Shown: positions 24,211 to 32,943 of the stretch, piece after piece | How positions within the stretch are numbered: the stretch's first letter is position 1 | Layout: each line of letters starts with the position of its first letter | NCBI RefSeq assembly: GCF_001700505.1 | Contig: NZ_MAPV01000011.1 | Span: forward strand, 59,949 to 123,948 | Direction of reading: 5' to 3' | DNA from: Streptomyces mutomycini | GTDB taxonomy: Bacteria; Actinomycetota; Actinomycetes; Streptomycetales; Streptomycetaceae | DNA: 64,000 nt | Program-made: the position numbers and the translations under genes | The notes under the pieces: generated by a model | What the model saw: the letters and a program-made list of their open reading frames with translations, nothing else | Database searches by the model: none | Told to the model about the DNA's origin: nothing

Positions 24211-25122
24211 ATGGCCCAGAGCCTGTCCGCCGCCCTGCTGGACGACCTGTGCACCCTCGTCGGCAAGCCCCTCCCCGAACGTACCGAGATTCGCGTCTGG
24301 GGCATGTCCGGCGTCGAACGCGTCACCTTCCCCGACAGCACCACAGCCGTCTTCAAATACGCCAAGGAACCCTTTGACCGCGAGGCCCAGGCCCTGCGGG
24401 CGGCATACCAGCGACGGCTCCCGGTCCCAGCCCTCCACGCCACTGCCACGCAGGACAAGTGGCTCGGGATGCTCATGGACGACCTCGGCACTCCCGTACG
24501 GGACGCCGACGACCTCGACGGTGTCGCCGCCGCCGTGATGCTCCATGCCGCCCGCCCGGCCGGCGGTCTGCCCCTCCTCGACGGTGCCGGCCTCGCAGCC
24601 CTGCCCGGCCGAGCCCTCGATCACCTCCAGCGGCTGCGGAAGACCGACCGCTGGACGGACTGCGACGACATCGAGACCGCGCTGGGGAAGATCTCCGCCG
24701 CGGCCGAGGCCCGTGTCCAGGGGGCGACGCTCGACCCGTTCGGCTGGGTGCATTCCGAGTTCCACCCCACGAGCGTCCACATCGGGGAGAACGGCTGGCA
24801 CCTCCTCGACTTCGCACGCGCCTTCACCGGCCCCGGCCTGATCGACCTCGCCTCGTACCACGGCACCACCGACGTGCCGAGCCCCTTCCGCATGCGGGTA
24901 CTCCTGGAGCAGTACGTCACCGCAGGTGGCCATGAGGACGCCCTCGCCGCCCGGGGCGGCCTGACCGCCGAGGCATGGGCCCTGGGTTGGCATCGGATGT
25001 GGGCCGTGGAGTGGTTCATGGAGCAGGCCATCCGCTGGATCGACGACCCGGCTAAGGACCCCGCGTACATCCCCGTTGTCCGCCGCCACCTGAACGACGT
25101 GGTCCAACTCCTGGAGGTCTAG
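24211..25122 (+). CDS. Aminoglycoside phosphotransferase-like protein with altered active site
   Basis: A 303-residue protein with the APH/choline-kinase fold: a nucleotide-binding lobe (TTAVFKYAKEPFDREAQAL, with Lys49 as candidate ATP-contacting lysine) and the catalytic lobe. The Brenner motif HxDxxxxN appears as HSEFHPTS (H181, E183, S188), and the following DxG/DxD is DFA at D200. Loss of the catalytic Asp and the metal-binding Asn suggests reduced or different chemistry, or a binding role. It lies in the cargo cassette, and its stop codon abuts the GTG of the methyltransferase. Confidence 0.7.
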   Translation: MAQSLSAALLDDLCTLVGKPLPERTEIRVWGMSGVERVTFPDSTTAVFKYAKEPFDREAQALRAAYQRRLPVPALHATATQDKWLGMLMDDLGTPVRDADDLDGVAAAVMLHAARPAGGLPLLDGAGLAALPGRALDHLQRLRKTDRWTDCDDIETALGKISAAAEARVQGATLDPFGWVHSEFHPTSVHIGENGWHLLDFARAFTGPGLIDLASYHGTTDVPSPFRMRVLLEQYVTAGGHEDALAARGGLTAEAWALGWHRMWAVEWFMEQAIRWIDDPAKDPAYIPVVRRHLNDVVQLLEV

Positions 25123-25815
25123 GTGCTCGCCCAGGTCTCCCCCTGGTACACCCATGCAGCCCAGCGCACAGCCGCTGTCCCCGCACACGCCCTCACCGCG
25201 CCTGCCCGGATGGAATGGAGCACCCACGCCGGCCTCGGTCCGGGCGCCGAGATTTTGGGCCGGGACCTGTGCGGCAAACGCGTCCTGGAGCTGGGCTGCG
25301 GCCCCGGCCACAACGTGGCCCACCTTGCGAAGCACCACCAGGCCCGTGTCACCGGGGTGGACCTGGTCGGCCTGCAGGTGCGCCGGGCCCGCTCCCACTA
25401 CGGCCACATCGACGGTGCCACGTTCGCCGCCGGCCACGCACTGCACCACCTTCAGGCCACCGGCCGGACCTTCGACGCGATCTACTCCGTCTTCGGTGCC
25501 GTCGGCCTCGTCGCCCCCGAGCTCCTCCTCACCGCCGTTTCCCGAGGCCTGAAGCCTGGCGGTGTCCTGGCCTTCTCCGTCCCTCACCCGGCACGGGCCG
25601 GAAGACATCCATCCACGGACGACCGTCCGCGCGAGGACTACGTCACCATGCCCGACCGCACCCGATTGCCCCTCGCTCGATGGGAGTTCGACGCCCGCCG
25701 CTGGGGAGCCCACCTCTCCCGGGCGGGCCTGGGCGTCACCTCGACGGTGGAGCTGCGGCACCCGCGCCGTGACCCGTGGCCCACCACCCTCCTGATCACC
25801 GCCCGTAAACGCTGA
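25123..25815 (+). CDS. Class I SAM-dependent methyltransferase
   Basis: A 230-residue methyltransferase. Motif I is VLELGCGPGHNVAHL at about residues 54-68, followed by GVDLVGLQVRRAR (acidic loop), the AIYSVFGAVG strand and a post-motif GLKPGGVLAFSVPHP. The start is GTG placed immediately after the stop codon of the kinase-like gene, so translation is coupled. The acceptor is unknown; small-molecule type by its motif spacing and size. Confidence 0.85.
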   Translation: MLAQVSPWYTHAAQRTAAVPAHALTAPARMEWSTHAGLGPGAEILGRDLCGKRVLELGCGPGHNVAHLAKHHQARVTGVDLVGLQVRRARSHYGHIDGATFAAGHALHHLQATGRTFDAIYSVFGAVGLVAPELLLTAVSRGLKPGGVLAFSVPHPARAGRHPSTDDRPREDYVTMPDRTRLPLARWEFDARRWGAHLSRAGLGVTSTVELRHPRRDPWPTTLLITARKR

Positions 25816-25829
25816 CCGACGGAGGCACG

Positions 25830-26375
25830 ATGACCCTGCCCTACCTGCTTCTCGACATCGACGGCGTACTCATACCGTTCCCGGCCGCCGACGGGAGCAC
25901 CCCGCCCACCCACGTCCGTCACACCGTCCTGCCTACCGGCCGGCGCTCCGACGACTCCGTGCCCATCTGGCTCGACCCGAGCCAGGGCCGCATTCTCACC
26001 GACCTCCTGACCAACGGGATCGTCACCCCCGTGTGGTGCACGAGTTGGCGCAACGACGCCACCACGATCATCGGCCCCCTCCTGGGGCTGCCCGACTTCC
26101 CTTACCTCGACCTGCCTCGCCCCCAGATCACCACCAGCCACCCCGACGGCTACCTCTGGAAACGCGACCACGTCGATGTCTGGCTGGCAGACGCCCCCGC
26201 CGTCTGGATCGACGACGACTTCACCAGCCTCGACCACGACTGGGCGGCGGAGCGTACCGCCAGCGGAACGCCGACCCTCCTCGTTCAGCCAGACCCACAC
26301 CTCGGGCTGCAGCCCGAGCACCTGACCGAACTCAGGACGTGGGTTTCGCGGATACTCACAACCCACGCCGCATGA
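25830..26375 (+). CDS. HAD-superfamily protein, last gene of cargo cassette
   Basis: A 181-residue protein with a HAD core. Motif I is LLLDIDGVLIPF (nucleophile Asp plus DGV), a WCTSWRNDA stretch sits where motif II lies, and motif IV is AVWIDDDF. The WxTSWxxDA pattern is typical of a Streptomyces HAD subgroup related to the HAD domain of RNA-repair proteins. A phosphatase activity is expected, and the substrate may be the product of the neighbouring kinase-like or Nudix proteins. It follows the methyltransferase by 14 bases. Confidence 0.75.
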   Translation: MTLPYLLLDIDGVLIPFPAADGSTPPTHVRHTVLPTGRRSDDSVPIWLDPSQGRILTDLLTNGIVTPVWCTSWRNDATTIIGPLLGLPDFPYLDLPRPQITTSHPDGYLWKRDHVDVWLADAPAVWIDDDFTSLDHDWAAERTASGTPTLLVQPDPHLGLQPEHLTELRTWVSRILTTHAA

Positions 26376-26498
26376 GGGCTGGCGCCCTTGTTGCCATGAG
26401 CAGCGAGGGCATCAGAGTGTTGCTCAAGCTTGAGCCGTCTGTGGTCTGTGGCAGGTATCGGCACCGCTGATGTCGGAGGCGGCTGGAACACTGCGACC

Positions 26499-27917
26499 GT
26501 GATCAACGAATCAACCCCGGACCTTCCCGCAGACTCCCTGCCACCCGCAGCGCAGGCCGAACTCACAGGCATCGCCTGGGAGGAGCTGCCGCACCTCTGC
26601 ACGGGCCGGCACGATGTGCCCGACACCCCGGACATCCTCGGCGCAGTGCTCGCCGCCGACCCGGCCCACCGGGTGCGGGCGGTCGGGGATCTGTACCGGC
26701 TACTCCTCCATCAGGCGCGGGTGTTTCCGGCGACCGCCCCGGCGGCCTTGGTCCTCGCTCGTCTTCTCGACGATCCGCGCACCCTCGCCGAAGGCCGGTG
26801 GGAGCGGAGGGCCGGTCGGCGGCCGCTCCGTGCCGAACTGCTGAACTGGCTAGCTTCGTTCGCCGACATTGCCCGACTGGACATCGAGGATGGTGTCGGG
26901 GCGGCGCGGGATCTGGCCGCTGCCCGTTCGGCACGGCCGGTGCTCCACGACTGCATCGCGGATTTCTGCGACGCCGATGATCCACTGGTGAGGGAGGCCG
27001 CGCTCGCGGCCACCGCCCTGCTCCTGGCCGACCCCTGCCTCGTCTCGTCCGTCCCCCGGTACGCACCTGCCGTTCGTGCGGTCCTTGCCGTGAGCGCAGA
27101 CTCGTACTACCGGTGGATCGCCCGGGAGCGCTTGGCGGCCTGGGGCGAGAGCGTCACTGGTCTTGTCGCCGCAGAGGAGGAACACTGCGCAGCCCTGGAC
27201 CGGGCACACGCTCTGGCGGACGACCCGTTCGGGGAGGGCCAGGAGCAGGCGATCCGCTGGCTGGAAGCGCAGCCCGAGGACACCGCGGCTCCGGAACAAC
27301 GCGGCCGCCGACGTGAGGACCCGCCCGCGCCCACACATGCGGCCCCGCCGGAACCAGCACCCGAACCGCCGGTACCCGCCCCAGGGAGCGAGGCGGGGTA
27401 CCAAGGCCCGTGGCGAATCGCCAGGCAGGAGGAGCGCGCCGAGTGGACGTTCACGCCGTACGTAGGAGTCGGCCCTCTGCACTTCGGGATGACACTGGAG
27501 GAGATCACCCATGCTCTCAGTGAAGGACCGGCCGTCTCGTCCTACTTCGCTCACGGCGATGGCCAACAGCTCAACTACGTCGATTTCGCCGAGATTGGGA
27601 TCAGGGCCCTCTTCGAGGAAGGCCGCCTGGGGTGTGTCGCCGTGAACGCCCTCACCGGCCCCCAAGTGAGACTGGAGGCAGCCCCGCTGACCGGCTGCGC
27701 GCCTTCCCAGGTGGAGGACTGGCTCGTCCACCGCACGACACTGCAGTCCGGCAGCCTGATGTACAGTCCAGCCGCCGATCCGGTCTTCGTCGACCTCGGC
27801 CTCGCAATCCGATCCCAACGGGCTGGCGACATCGTCCTGACCCGACCGCTCTTCCTGCTCCATGACTGGCTCGATCTGTGGCACTCGCTGCCCAGTGAAG
27901 AGTGGAACTACGCCTAG
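26499..27917 (+). CDS. Large two-part protein of unknown function (helical N-terminus, FGM-motif C-terminus)
   Basis: A 472-residue protein from the GTG at 26499; the frame stays open to a TTG at 26430, so the start is uncertain. Residues 1-260 are helical and repeat-like (LLHQARVFPATAPAALVLARLL, VREAALAATALLLADP), suggesting HEAT-type repeats. A Pro/Glu-rich linker (about 265-310) follows. The C-terminal domain begins with EWTFTPYVGVGPLHFGMTLEEI, a pattern found in assorted Streptomyces hypothetical proteins. It closes the cargo region. Function unknown; a role as binding or immunity protein is only a guess. Confidence 0.55.
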   Translation: MINESTPDLPADSLPPAAQAELTGIAWEELPHLCTGRHDVPDTPDILGAVLAADPAHRVRAVGDLYRLLLHQARVFPATAPAALVLARLLDDPRTLAEGRWERRAGRRPLRAELLNWLASFADIARLDIEDGVGAARDLAAARSARPVLHDCIADFCDADDPLVREAALAATALLLADPCLVSSVPRYAPAVRAVLAVSADSYYRWIARERLAAWGESVTGLVAAEEEHCAALDRAHALADDPFGEGQEQAIRWLEAQPEDTAAPEQRGRRREDPPAPTHAAPPEPAPEPPVPAPGSEAGYQGPWRIARQEERAEWTFTPYVGVGPLHFGMTLEEITHALSEGPAVSSYFAHGDGQQLNYVDFAEIGIRALFEEGRLGCVAVNALTGPQVRLEAAPLTGCAPSQVEDWLVHRTTLQSGSLMYSPAADPVFVDLGLAIRSQRAGDIVLTRPLFLLHDWLDLWHSLPSEEWNYA

Positions 27918-27948
27918 AACGGGATGGCGAGAGCATTTGACCAGGCCG

Positions 27949-29646
27949 TCAGCGGCGCCGACCGCGCTCTTGGGGCATCATGGCCACTGGTGTGGCCGGA
28001 AGGTTTGGGGCGGTGGACATGGACGATGGGCCGTTGAAGGTGTTTCGCCTGCGCGCCGCCTGAACCAGCTTGTTCGGCTGAGCGTAGACGTGCCAGTTGA
28101 GCACCTCGGCGGGGTGCTCGGCACTGTCGAGTTCCTGCTGGGTACCCAGCTCAGCCAGGAGACGCCGGGGGTTGTGGCCGGCGGTCTCGGCGTGGGCGAG
28201 AGTTGTGGTCAGAGCGGTCCAAGTGGGGTCGGCGAGGATCCGGTCGGCGTGGTCGGGAAAGGCCGCGCGGAGGTCTTGCTCGAAGCGGCGGGCGGTCTCG
28301 GCCCGTGGTGCGCGGCGGGATAGGTCTGCCAGGACGGGGGCGGCGGCCTGCTGATAGCCCGCCTGGAGGTGGTGGAAGGCTTCTTCGGCCGCAGCGACCT
28401 GTTGTTCGTGGCCTCGCCGCTCGTGCCACCTGGCGGCGGCGCGGGTCAGGTGCACGGTGGCGAAGAGCAGGGCGATGGTGAGTCCGCCGGGTCCGTTGGA
28501 GGCGTAGGTGAGTTCCTTGGCGGCTTGGCGTAGGGCGTGGGCTGCTTGGTGGTCCGCGCGGGTAGCGGATCGGCGGGCGCGGTTGAACGCTGTGGCGGCT
28601 GCGCGTAGCTCTGCGCGGTGTGGGCCGGGTGTGGCGCTGGCGATGTTGTAGAGGACGTCGCCGAAGGCGGCGAGCTGGCCTTGGGCGGCGGCATGGTCGT
28701 CGGAGTCGAGGGCGAAGTGCGCCGTCTGAATCGCGGTGATGGTGTGCTGCCACGGCTCGGCGGGATCTGCCGCGAACCTGGGGCGGTCGGTTACCTCCTG
28801 GTCGGGGAGGCGTTCGCGGAGGCGGTTGATGGAGAGGTCGGGGGCGAGTTTCGAGCCGCCGTACCAGATGGGTTCGCCAGCGCTGTTGGTGTCGCCGGGT
28901 GCGGCGAGGCTGTAGCCGATCACGTCGCCGCTCTCGGGGCCGAGGCGTGTCTTGACCTTGATGCCGAGGGACTGCAGCACGGTGAAGTAGTCGGCTTCGG
29001 TGTGTACTGCGGCGGCGACCGCGTATGCCCGCTCGCGCAGCCAGTGCCGTGCCGTCACGGTCTGGCCCTGGCGCTCGGCCTTGGCGCGTTCGGCACCGGT
29101 GGGGGTGCGGGGCGCGGTGAGGTCGCCGGACTTCAGGCGGCGCAGACCGAACTCAGCTTCGATCCGACGGCACTCGGCCTGAGCTCGTCGGCCGTCCTGG
29201 TGGGTGCGTGGGCGGCGTCCGTCGGCGCGGACGGTGGTGGCCATGATGTGGATGTGGTCGTCGGCGTGGCGTACCGCGATCCATCGGCATGCCCTCTCGT
29301 CGCCGTCGGGGGCGATGCCCGTAGCGTGCACGACGCGGCGGGCGACCTCGGCCCACTCGGTGTCTGTGAGGTAGCGGTCGCCGGGGGCGGTGCGGACCGG
29401 GCAGTGCCAGACGTGCTGCGGTGGCTTCTTGCCGCCCAGCTCGCGGGTGCGGAGGTCGACGTGGTGGTCGAGTCGCCTGGCGAGCTGGGAGTAGGTGGCT
29501 GCCGGGTCGCGGCCGGGGTCGGGAGCGCCGGCCATGTCCCAGGCGGCGACGATGTGGGGGTTGGTGTGCTCGTCGCGGCGGCCAGGGCCGAAGAGGTAGG
29601 CGATCAGTCCGCGGCTGTCGGAGCCGGTGGAGACGTCAGGAACCAT
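27949..29646 (-). CDS. MobA-type relaxase
   Basis: A 565-residue mobilization relaxase. The three-histidine metal site is HADDHIHIMATTVR with H127, H131 and H133. An upstream candidate for the nicking residue is Y18 or Y52 in the N-terminal domain. The long C-terminal half is Ala/Arg-rich and helical. It would nick at oriT and lead the strand into a host conjugation system. Its start overlaps the end of the MobC-like gene by 11 bases, so the two form one transcription unit oriented away from the candidate oriT. Confidence 0.88.
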   Translation of the reverse strand: MVPDVSTGSDSRGLIAYLFGPGRRDEHTNPHIVAAWDMAGAPDPGRDPAATYSQLARRLDHHVDLRTRELGGKKPPQHVWHCPVRTAPGDRYLTDTEWAEVARRVVHATGIAPDGDERACRWIAVRHADDHIHIMATTVRADGRRPRTHQDGRRAQAECRRIEAEFGLRRLKSGDLTAPRTPTGAERAKAERQGQTVTARHWLRERAYAVAAAVHTEADYFTVLQSLGIKVKTRLGPESGDVIGYSLAAPGDTNSAGEPIWYGGSKLAPDLSINRLRERLPDQEVTDRPRFAADPAEPWQHTITAIQTAHFALDSDDHAAAQGQLAAFGDVLYNIASATPGPHRAELRAAATAFNRARRSATRADHQAAHALRQAAKELTYASNGPGGLTIALLFATVHLTRAAARWHERRGHEQQVAAAEEAFHHLQAGYQQAAAPVLADLSRRAPRAETARRFEQDLRAAFPDHADRILADPTWTALTTTLAHAETAGHNPRRLLAELGTQQELDSAEHPAEVLNWHVYAQPNKLVQAARRRNTFNGPSSMSTAPNLPATPVAMMPQERGRRR

Positions 29647-30340
29647 GAGCCGTGCCGTTCGCGAGGAGCTGGTCGATGAGGTGGAAGCTGTTCTGTGCTG
29701 CTTGCTCGACGCGGTCGAGAACCGTCTCGGCGCGCTCGGGCACGGTTCCTCGGTTGATGGCTGCGGTGATCTGGTTGAGGTTGCCGCCGATGCGGTTCAG
29801 TGCGACGGTGTGCGCCTCGACGGCCTCGATCAGCGGGCGGAGAGGATCGTCCTCCGGGCTGCCGACCATCCCCGCCTTGCCCTGCGCAACAGCCAGGGCT
29901 GCGTCCCCGACGAATCCGGCGAACCTCTGACCGCGCTGGTGAGCGGCGGCGCTGATCACCTGGACTGCGGTGCGTGTAAAGCGGATGGTCTTCTCCTGGT
30001 CGCGCTTCTCCACGGTGCGCTTGCGGTTCATCTGCGCGGGCAGGGCAGGGGCGTCGAGATCCCGCCAGGAGAGCTGCTCGACGAGCGGCGGGGCATCGGC
30101 CGGGCTACTGGGAGGAGCGGAGTCGGCTGCGGGCCGGCCGGAGTCCTCGGCCACCCCCTCCTTCGGCTCGGGCGCCCCCTGGCGCTCGGCCTTGTCCTCC
30201 GCCATCCCTGAGGCGGGGGCAAGCGCGGACGAAGCCTCGCTAGAGGCTCGTTCGCTCCAGCTTGCTGCTGGTCGTCGGGTGAGCCTGAACAACTTCCTGC
30301 GGCGGCGGGGGGTGGGGTCGTCGGCGTTCGATTCGGGCAT
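29636..30340 (-). CDS. MobC-like relaxosome accessory protein
   Basis: A 234-residue protein. The first 100 residues are a disordered Pro/Ser/Ala-rich extension. From about residue 110 the MobC/ribbon-helix-helix type domain begins (KTIRFTRTAVQVISAAAHQRG), followed by the conserved HTVALNRIGGNLNQITAAIN. This motif is a signature of MobC proteins, which open DNA at oriT and assist the relaxase. It overlaps the relaxase start and follows the candidate oriT by about 40 bases. Confidence 0.85.
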   Translation of the reverse strand: MPESNADDPTPRRRRKLFRLTRRPAASWSERASSEASSALAPASGMAEDKAERQGAPEPKEGVAEDSGRPAADSAPPSSPADAPPLVEQLSWRDLDAPALPAQMNRKRTVEKRDQEKTIRFTRTAVQVISAAAHQRGQRFAGFVGDAALAVAQGKAGMVGSPEDDPLRPLIEAVEAHTVALNRIGGNLNQITAAINRGTVPERAETVLDRVEQAAQNSFHLIDQLLANGTAHGS

Positions 30341-30381
30341 GGTGGTGCTCCGTCAGTCGTGTGGGGTGGCCCGTCGTCGCA

Positions 30382-30503
30382 TCCGTCGCATCCGTCGCGT
30401 GGCTGGTCAGCACAGGTACGGAGACGGAGGCAGGTACGGAGTGATCCGTAACGCCGAGGAGATCCGTCCCCGCGCTGACCTGCGCGGGGACGGATGCGAC
30501 GGA
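30382..30503. other. Candidate oriT / repeat region upstream of mobC
   Basis: A compact array of repeats in the gap between mobC and the DUF3631 gene. A perfect 14-base stem (ATCCGTCCCCGCGC, 30462-30475, with complement 30482-30495) has a six-base loop. The 15-mer TCCGTCGCATCCGTC at 30382-30396 is found inverted at 30489-30503. Two direct copies of CAGGTACGGAG lie between them. Such structure directly upstream of relaxosome genes is typical of transfer origins. The nick site cannot be placed. Confidence 0.6.
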
Positions 30504-30520
30504 TTGATGCGGACCTGGTG

Positions 30521-31960
30521 TCAGCGAGTGGGCCTGGGGCCTGCGGGCCCTCCCGGCGGGCCGGTGGGCAGCGTCCCGGACGGAGGGGCGGGCGGCCTGC
30601 CCCGGGTCGGATGTGCCGGGACCTCGGCGGTGGGTGCCGACAGGGCGGGGTCGGGGCAGTAGCGGGCCCAGGCGTCCACGAACTGGTTGCGGGCGTACGC
30701 CTTGGCCTGCCTGCCCTTCTCGAATCGGTAGTTGGCCGGGCTGATACCGAAGTCGCGCAGCAGATTCGCCAGGTGGTAGGCGTTCAGCCCCTTCGTGCCG
30801 TACTCCGCCCACGGGGCCTCGGCGTCCTGGATGAGCACGGCGAGCAGGTCCTGGCTGCGCATGGCCTCCTTGCCGGCCTCCTGGTCGAAGACGCGGCGGA
30901 TGTCACGCAGCAGCCGCGTCTTCAGCGTCGTCTGCTCGTCTTGGACCACCTCGTTGCGCGTCATCGCCAGACAGGCGGCACGTGCCCGCGCGGGCCATTG
31001 CCCGCCGGCGAGGTCGGCGACGATGACGAGCGGCTCCCATGTGTCGGCGGCGCGGTCCTCGACGGGCATCTTCGGCACCGCGCCCGCGACGGTGCCACGC
31101 AGCGGGACCAGCCAGTCGGCCAGCCGGTCGCGAAGCGCGTGCAGTTCCGGCACGGAGTACCGCGAGCGGAACGGGGTGATCCGCTCGCCCGGCTTGCGCT
31201 TCTGCATGCGGATGACGATCGCGCGGTCCATGATCGTGTCCGGCAGGTCGCCGATACCGGCCAGAGCCGCCATCGCGAAGGTGGGGAACGCGGTTGGCTT
31301 GTGCTCCGGCCCGGAGATCCGCCAGGCTGGCCGGTTGCGCTGATGCCCGGCGTTCAGCAGGCCGCGCAGGTCCTCCTTGTCGCCCGCCTTGGGGCCGAAA
31401 ATTGTGTCGGCCTCGTCCACCAGCAGCGTCGGCGGGTTCTTGCCGATGACGCGGAAGACGACCGCGGGGGAGGTGTTCACCGTCATCATCGGCTGGTGGA
31501 CGGTCTCGTAGAGAACGTCCAGGAGACGGGACTTGCCGCACCCCTTGGTCGGTCCCACCACGGCAAGCCGTGGCGCGTGCTGGAGGCCGGGCTGGATGTG
31601 GGAGGCCGCGACCCAGAGGGTGACGGCGGTCAGGGCCTCGTCGCTCGGCAGCACCACGTACCGCCCGATCGCCGTGCGGACATCGTCCAGCAGCGCGCTG
31701 CCTTCGCCTGCCGGCCCGCCGCTATCTTGGGACTCTGGTCCGCCTGGAGCAGGAACGCCTGCGCTGTCCGACGCTGTTGTCGGGGCACTAGCTTCGGCAG
31801 GTCGGGAATCGCGTGAGCTCCGGCTCGGAGCATCGGCGGGCGGGCCTCCGATGGCGGGGCGTGCTTCTCGGTCGCGAGGCAGACCCTGGCCCGGGACCGC
31901 GATCGGTGGCCAGGCAACACCGGATGCCTTCGAGGTGGCGGGGGACGTAGGGTCCTTCAT
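30521..31960 (-). CDS. DUF3631 P-loop protein
   Basis: A 479-residue protein with a disordered 85-residue start, then an ATPase domain. Walker A is GPTKGCGKS (136-144), and Walker B is TLLVDEAD with D182 and E183. The DUF3631 C-terminal domain follows (EERITPF-like region, DIRRVFDQEAGKEAMRSQDLL). The family is found in mobile elements and phages, usually next to primase or helicase genes, and may act in element replication. It is transcribed with the mob genes on the minus strand. A matching primase/polymerase was not seen. Confidence 0.75.
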   Translation of the reverse strand: MKDPTSPATSKASGVAWPPIAVPGQGLPRDREARPAIGGPPADAPSRSSRDSRPAEASAPTTASDSAGVPAPGGPESQDSGGPAGEGSALLDDVRTAIGRYVVLPSDEALTAVTLWVAASHIQPGLQHAPRLAVVGPTKGCGKSRLLDVLYETVHQPMMTVNTSPAVVFRVIGKNPPTLLVDEADTIFGPKAGDKEDLRGLLNAGHQRNRPAWRISGPEHKPTAFPTFAMAALAGIGDLPDTIMDRAIVIRMQKRKPGERITPFRSRYSVPELHALRDRLADWLVPLRGTVAGAVPKMPVEDRAADTWEPLVIVADLAGGQWPARARAACLAMTRNEVVQDEQTTLKTRLLRDIRRVFDQEAGKEAMRSQDLLAVLIQDAEAPWAEYGTKGLNAYHLANLLRDFGISPANYRFEKGRQAKAYARNQFVDAWARYCPDPALSAPTAEVPAHPTRGRPPAPPSGTLPTGPPGGPAGPRPTR

Positions 31961-32103
31961 AGATGTTCCTCTCAGGTGGGGGCGAGACGGGCAAGGTCTC
32001 GCCCCCGACCAGTTCGTTCAGGGATGGGCGAGGTGCAAGGGGATCTCCGGTCCTCGGCGTAGGCGCGCCGAGGGCCGTTCCTGTGTCCGGGCGGTCCCGC
32101 GGC

Positions 32104-32298
32104 TCATGAGGCCAGGCCCCACTCGTCTCCGCCGTCGATCAGCGCGCGCTCGTAGCGCAGCAGTTCGGCCTCGGGGTAGAGCACCCGCTTGCCGACCTTG
32201 ATGCCGCGCGGCCCCTTCTTGAGCTGGCGCCAGTAGCGGACAGTGCTCTCGGCGGTGCGGTAGCGCTCGGCGACCTCGGCAGTGGTCAGGTATCGCAT
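32104..32298 (-). CDS. xis: Excisionase-like helix-turn-helix protein
   Basis: A 64-residue MerR/Xis-type winged helix protein (YLTTAEVAERYRTAESTVRYW, KKGPRGIKVGKRVLYPEAEL). Such proteins bend attachment-site DNA and direct the integrase toward excision. In most Streptomyces elements xis adjoins int in the same direction; here it is divergent from the XRE gene that precedes int. Confidence 0.78.
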   Translation of the reverse strand: MRYLTTAEVAERYRTAESTVRYWRQLKKGPRGIKVGKRVLYPEAELLRYERALIDGGDEWGLAS

Positions 32299-32418
32299 GT
32301 GTTCCCATTCGGCTAGGCGGCGATTCGATCTGCATAATCAGTACCTCATGATCGGCGGTTAGCCAAACCGGGAAGCCCATGTTTCAATTTGGATAGCGAC
32401 GGTCGCGATGGAGGTTCG
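32299..32418. promoter_or_regulatory. Divergent control region between xis and the XRE gene
   Basis: This 120-base gap contains AT-rich patches (CATAATCAGTACCTCATGATC near 32334, and TTTCAATTTGGATAG) suitable for promoters in both directions, and GGAGG five bases before the XRE start. It is the likely switch region for excision genes. Confidence 0.4.
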
Positions 32419-32919
32419 ATGGCAAGCGAGAAGCCCGAGGGTGGCGAGGTGCCGCTGCTCTACAGCGAAGGCAACGTGGCGGGCCGTGTGGCCCTGGAGC
32501 GCGAGGTCAGAGGGTGGAGCACGACCGAGCTGGCCGAGCGGGTGACCAGAGCGGGCGTGAAGATGAACCAGACGGCCGTGTGGCGCATCGAGAACGGCTC
32601 ACCCCGCCGTCGGATCAACCTCGATGAGGCGCTCGCCTTCTCCCGCGTCTTCGAGCTCCCCCTCGAAGAGCTGATGTCCCCGCCCCTCGAAGGGCTCGAC
32701 GTCGACAGCCGACGGCTCGTCCAGGAAGCCGTCGAAGCGTTCTACGAAACCCGTGACGCCCGCGACCGTCTGCACCGTGCCGTGGTCGCCGTCGCCGGCC
32801 ACATCAAGGCCCACCCGGACAGCTCGCGAGCGATCCACGAGCAGTGCCTCCGCCTCATGGGGGACGAGCGAGACGCGCGCGTCCTCAGCGGCGACATCGA
32901 GGACGGGGGCCACTACTGA
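32419..32919 (+). CDS. XRE-family transcriptional regulator
   Basis: A 166-residue regulator with an N-terminal lambda-repressor-like domain (REVRGWSTTELAERVTRAG, TAVWRIENGSPRRRINLDEAL) and a helical C-terminal part, probably for dimerisation. The ATG at 32419 has GGAGG five bases upstream and is preferred over a start ten codons earlier. It precedes the integrase by 24 bases and likely controls int and the divergent xis. Confidence 0.8.
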   Translation: MASEKPEGGEVPLLYSEGNVAGRVALEREVRGWSTTELAERVTRAGVKMNQTAVWRIENGSPRRRINLDEALAFSRVFELPLEELMSPPLEGLDVDSRRLVQEAVEAFYETRDARDRLHRAVVAVAGHIKAHPDSSRAIHEQCLRLMGDERDARVLSGDIEDGGHY

Positions 32920-32943
32920 CAACCAGCACAGAGGAGAAGCCAC

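Noticed and set aside
24211..25122. Calling the kinase-like cargo gene an aminoglycoside resistance gene
   Set aside because: The catalytic Asp and Asn positions are altered and the neighbours are not resistance genes.
28618..29679. A plus-strand frame opposite the relaxase
   Set aside because: Gly/Val-rich without motifs; the relaxase has its full three-histidine site.
30380..30400. The GCATCCGTC tandem units as a CRISPR array
   Set aside because: There are only two short adjacent copies with no spacers and no cas genes nearby.
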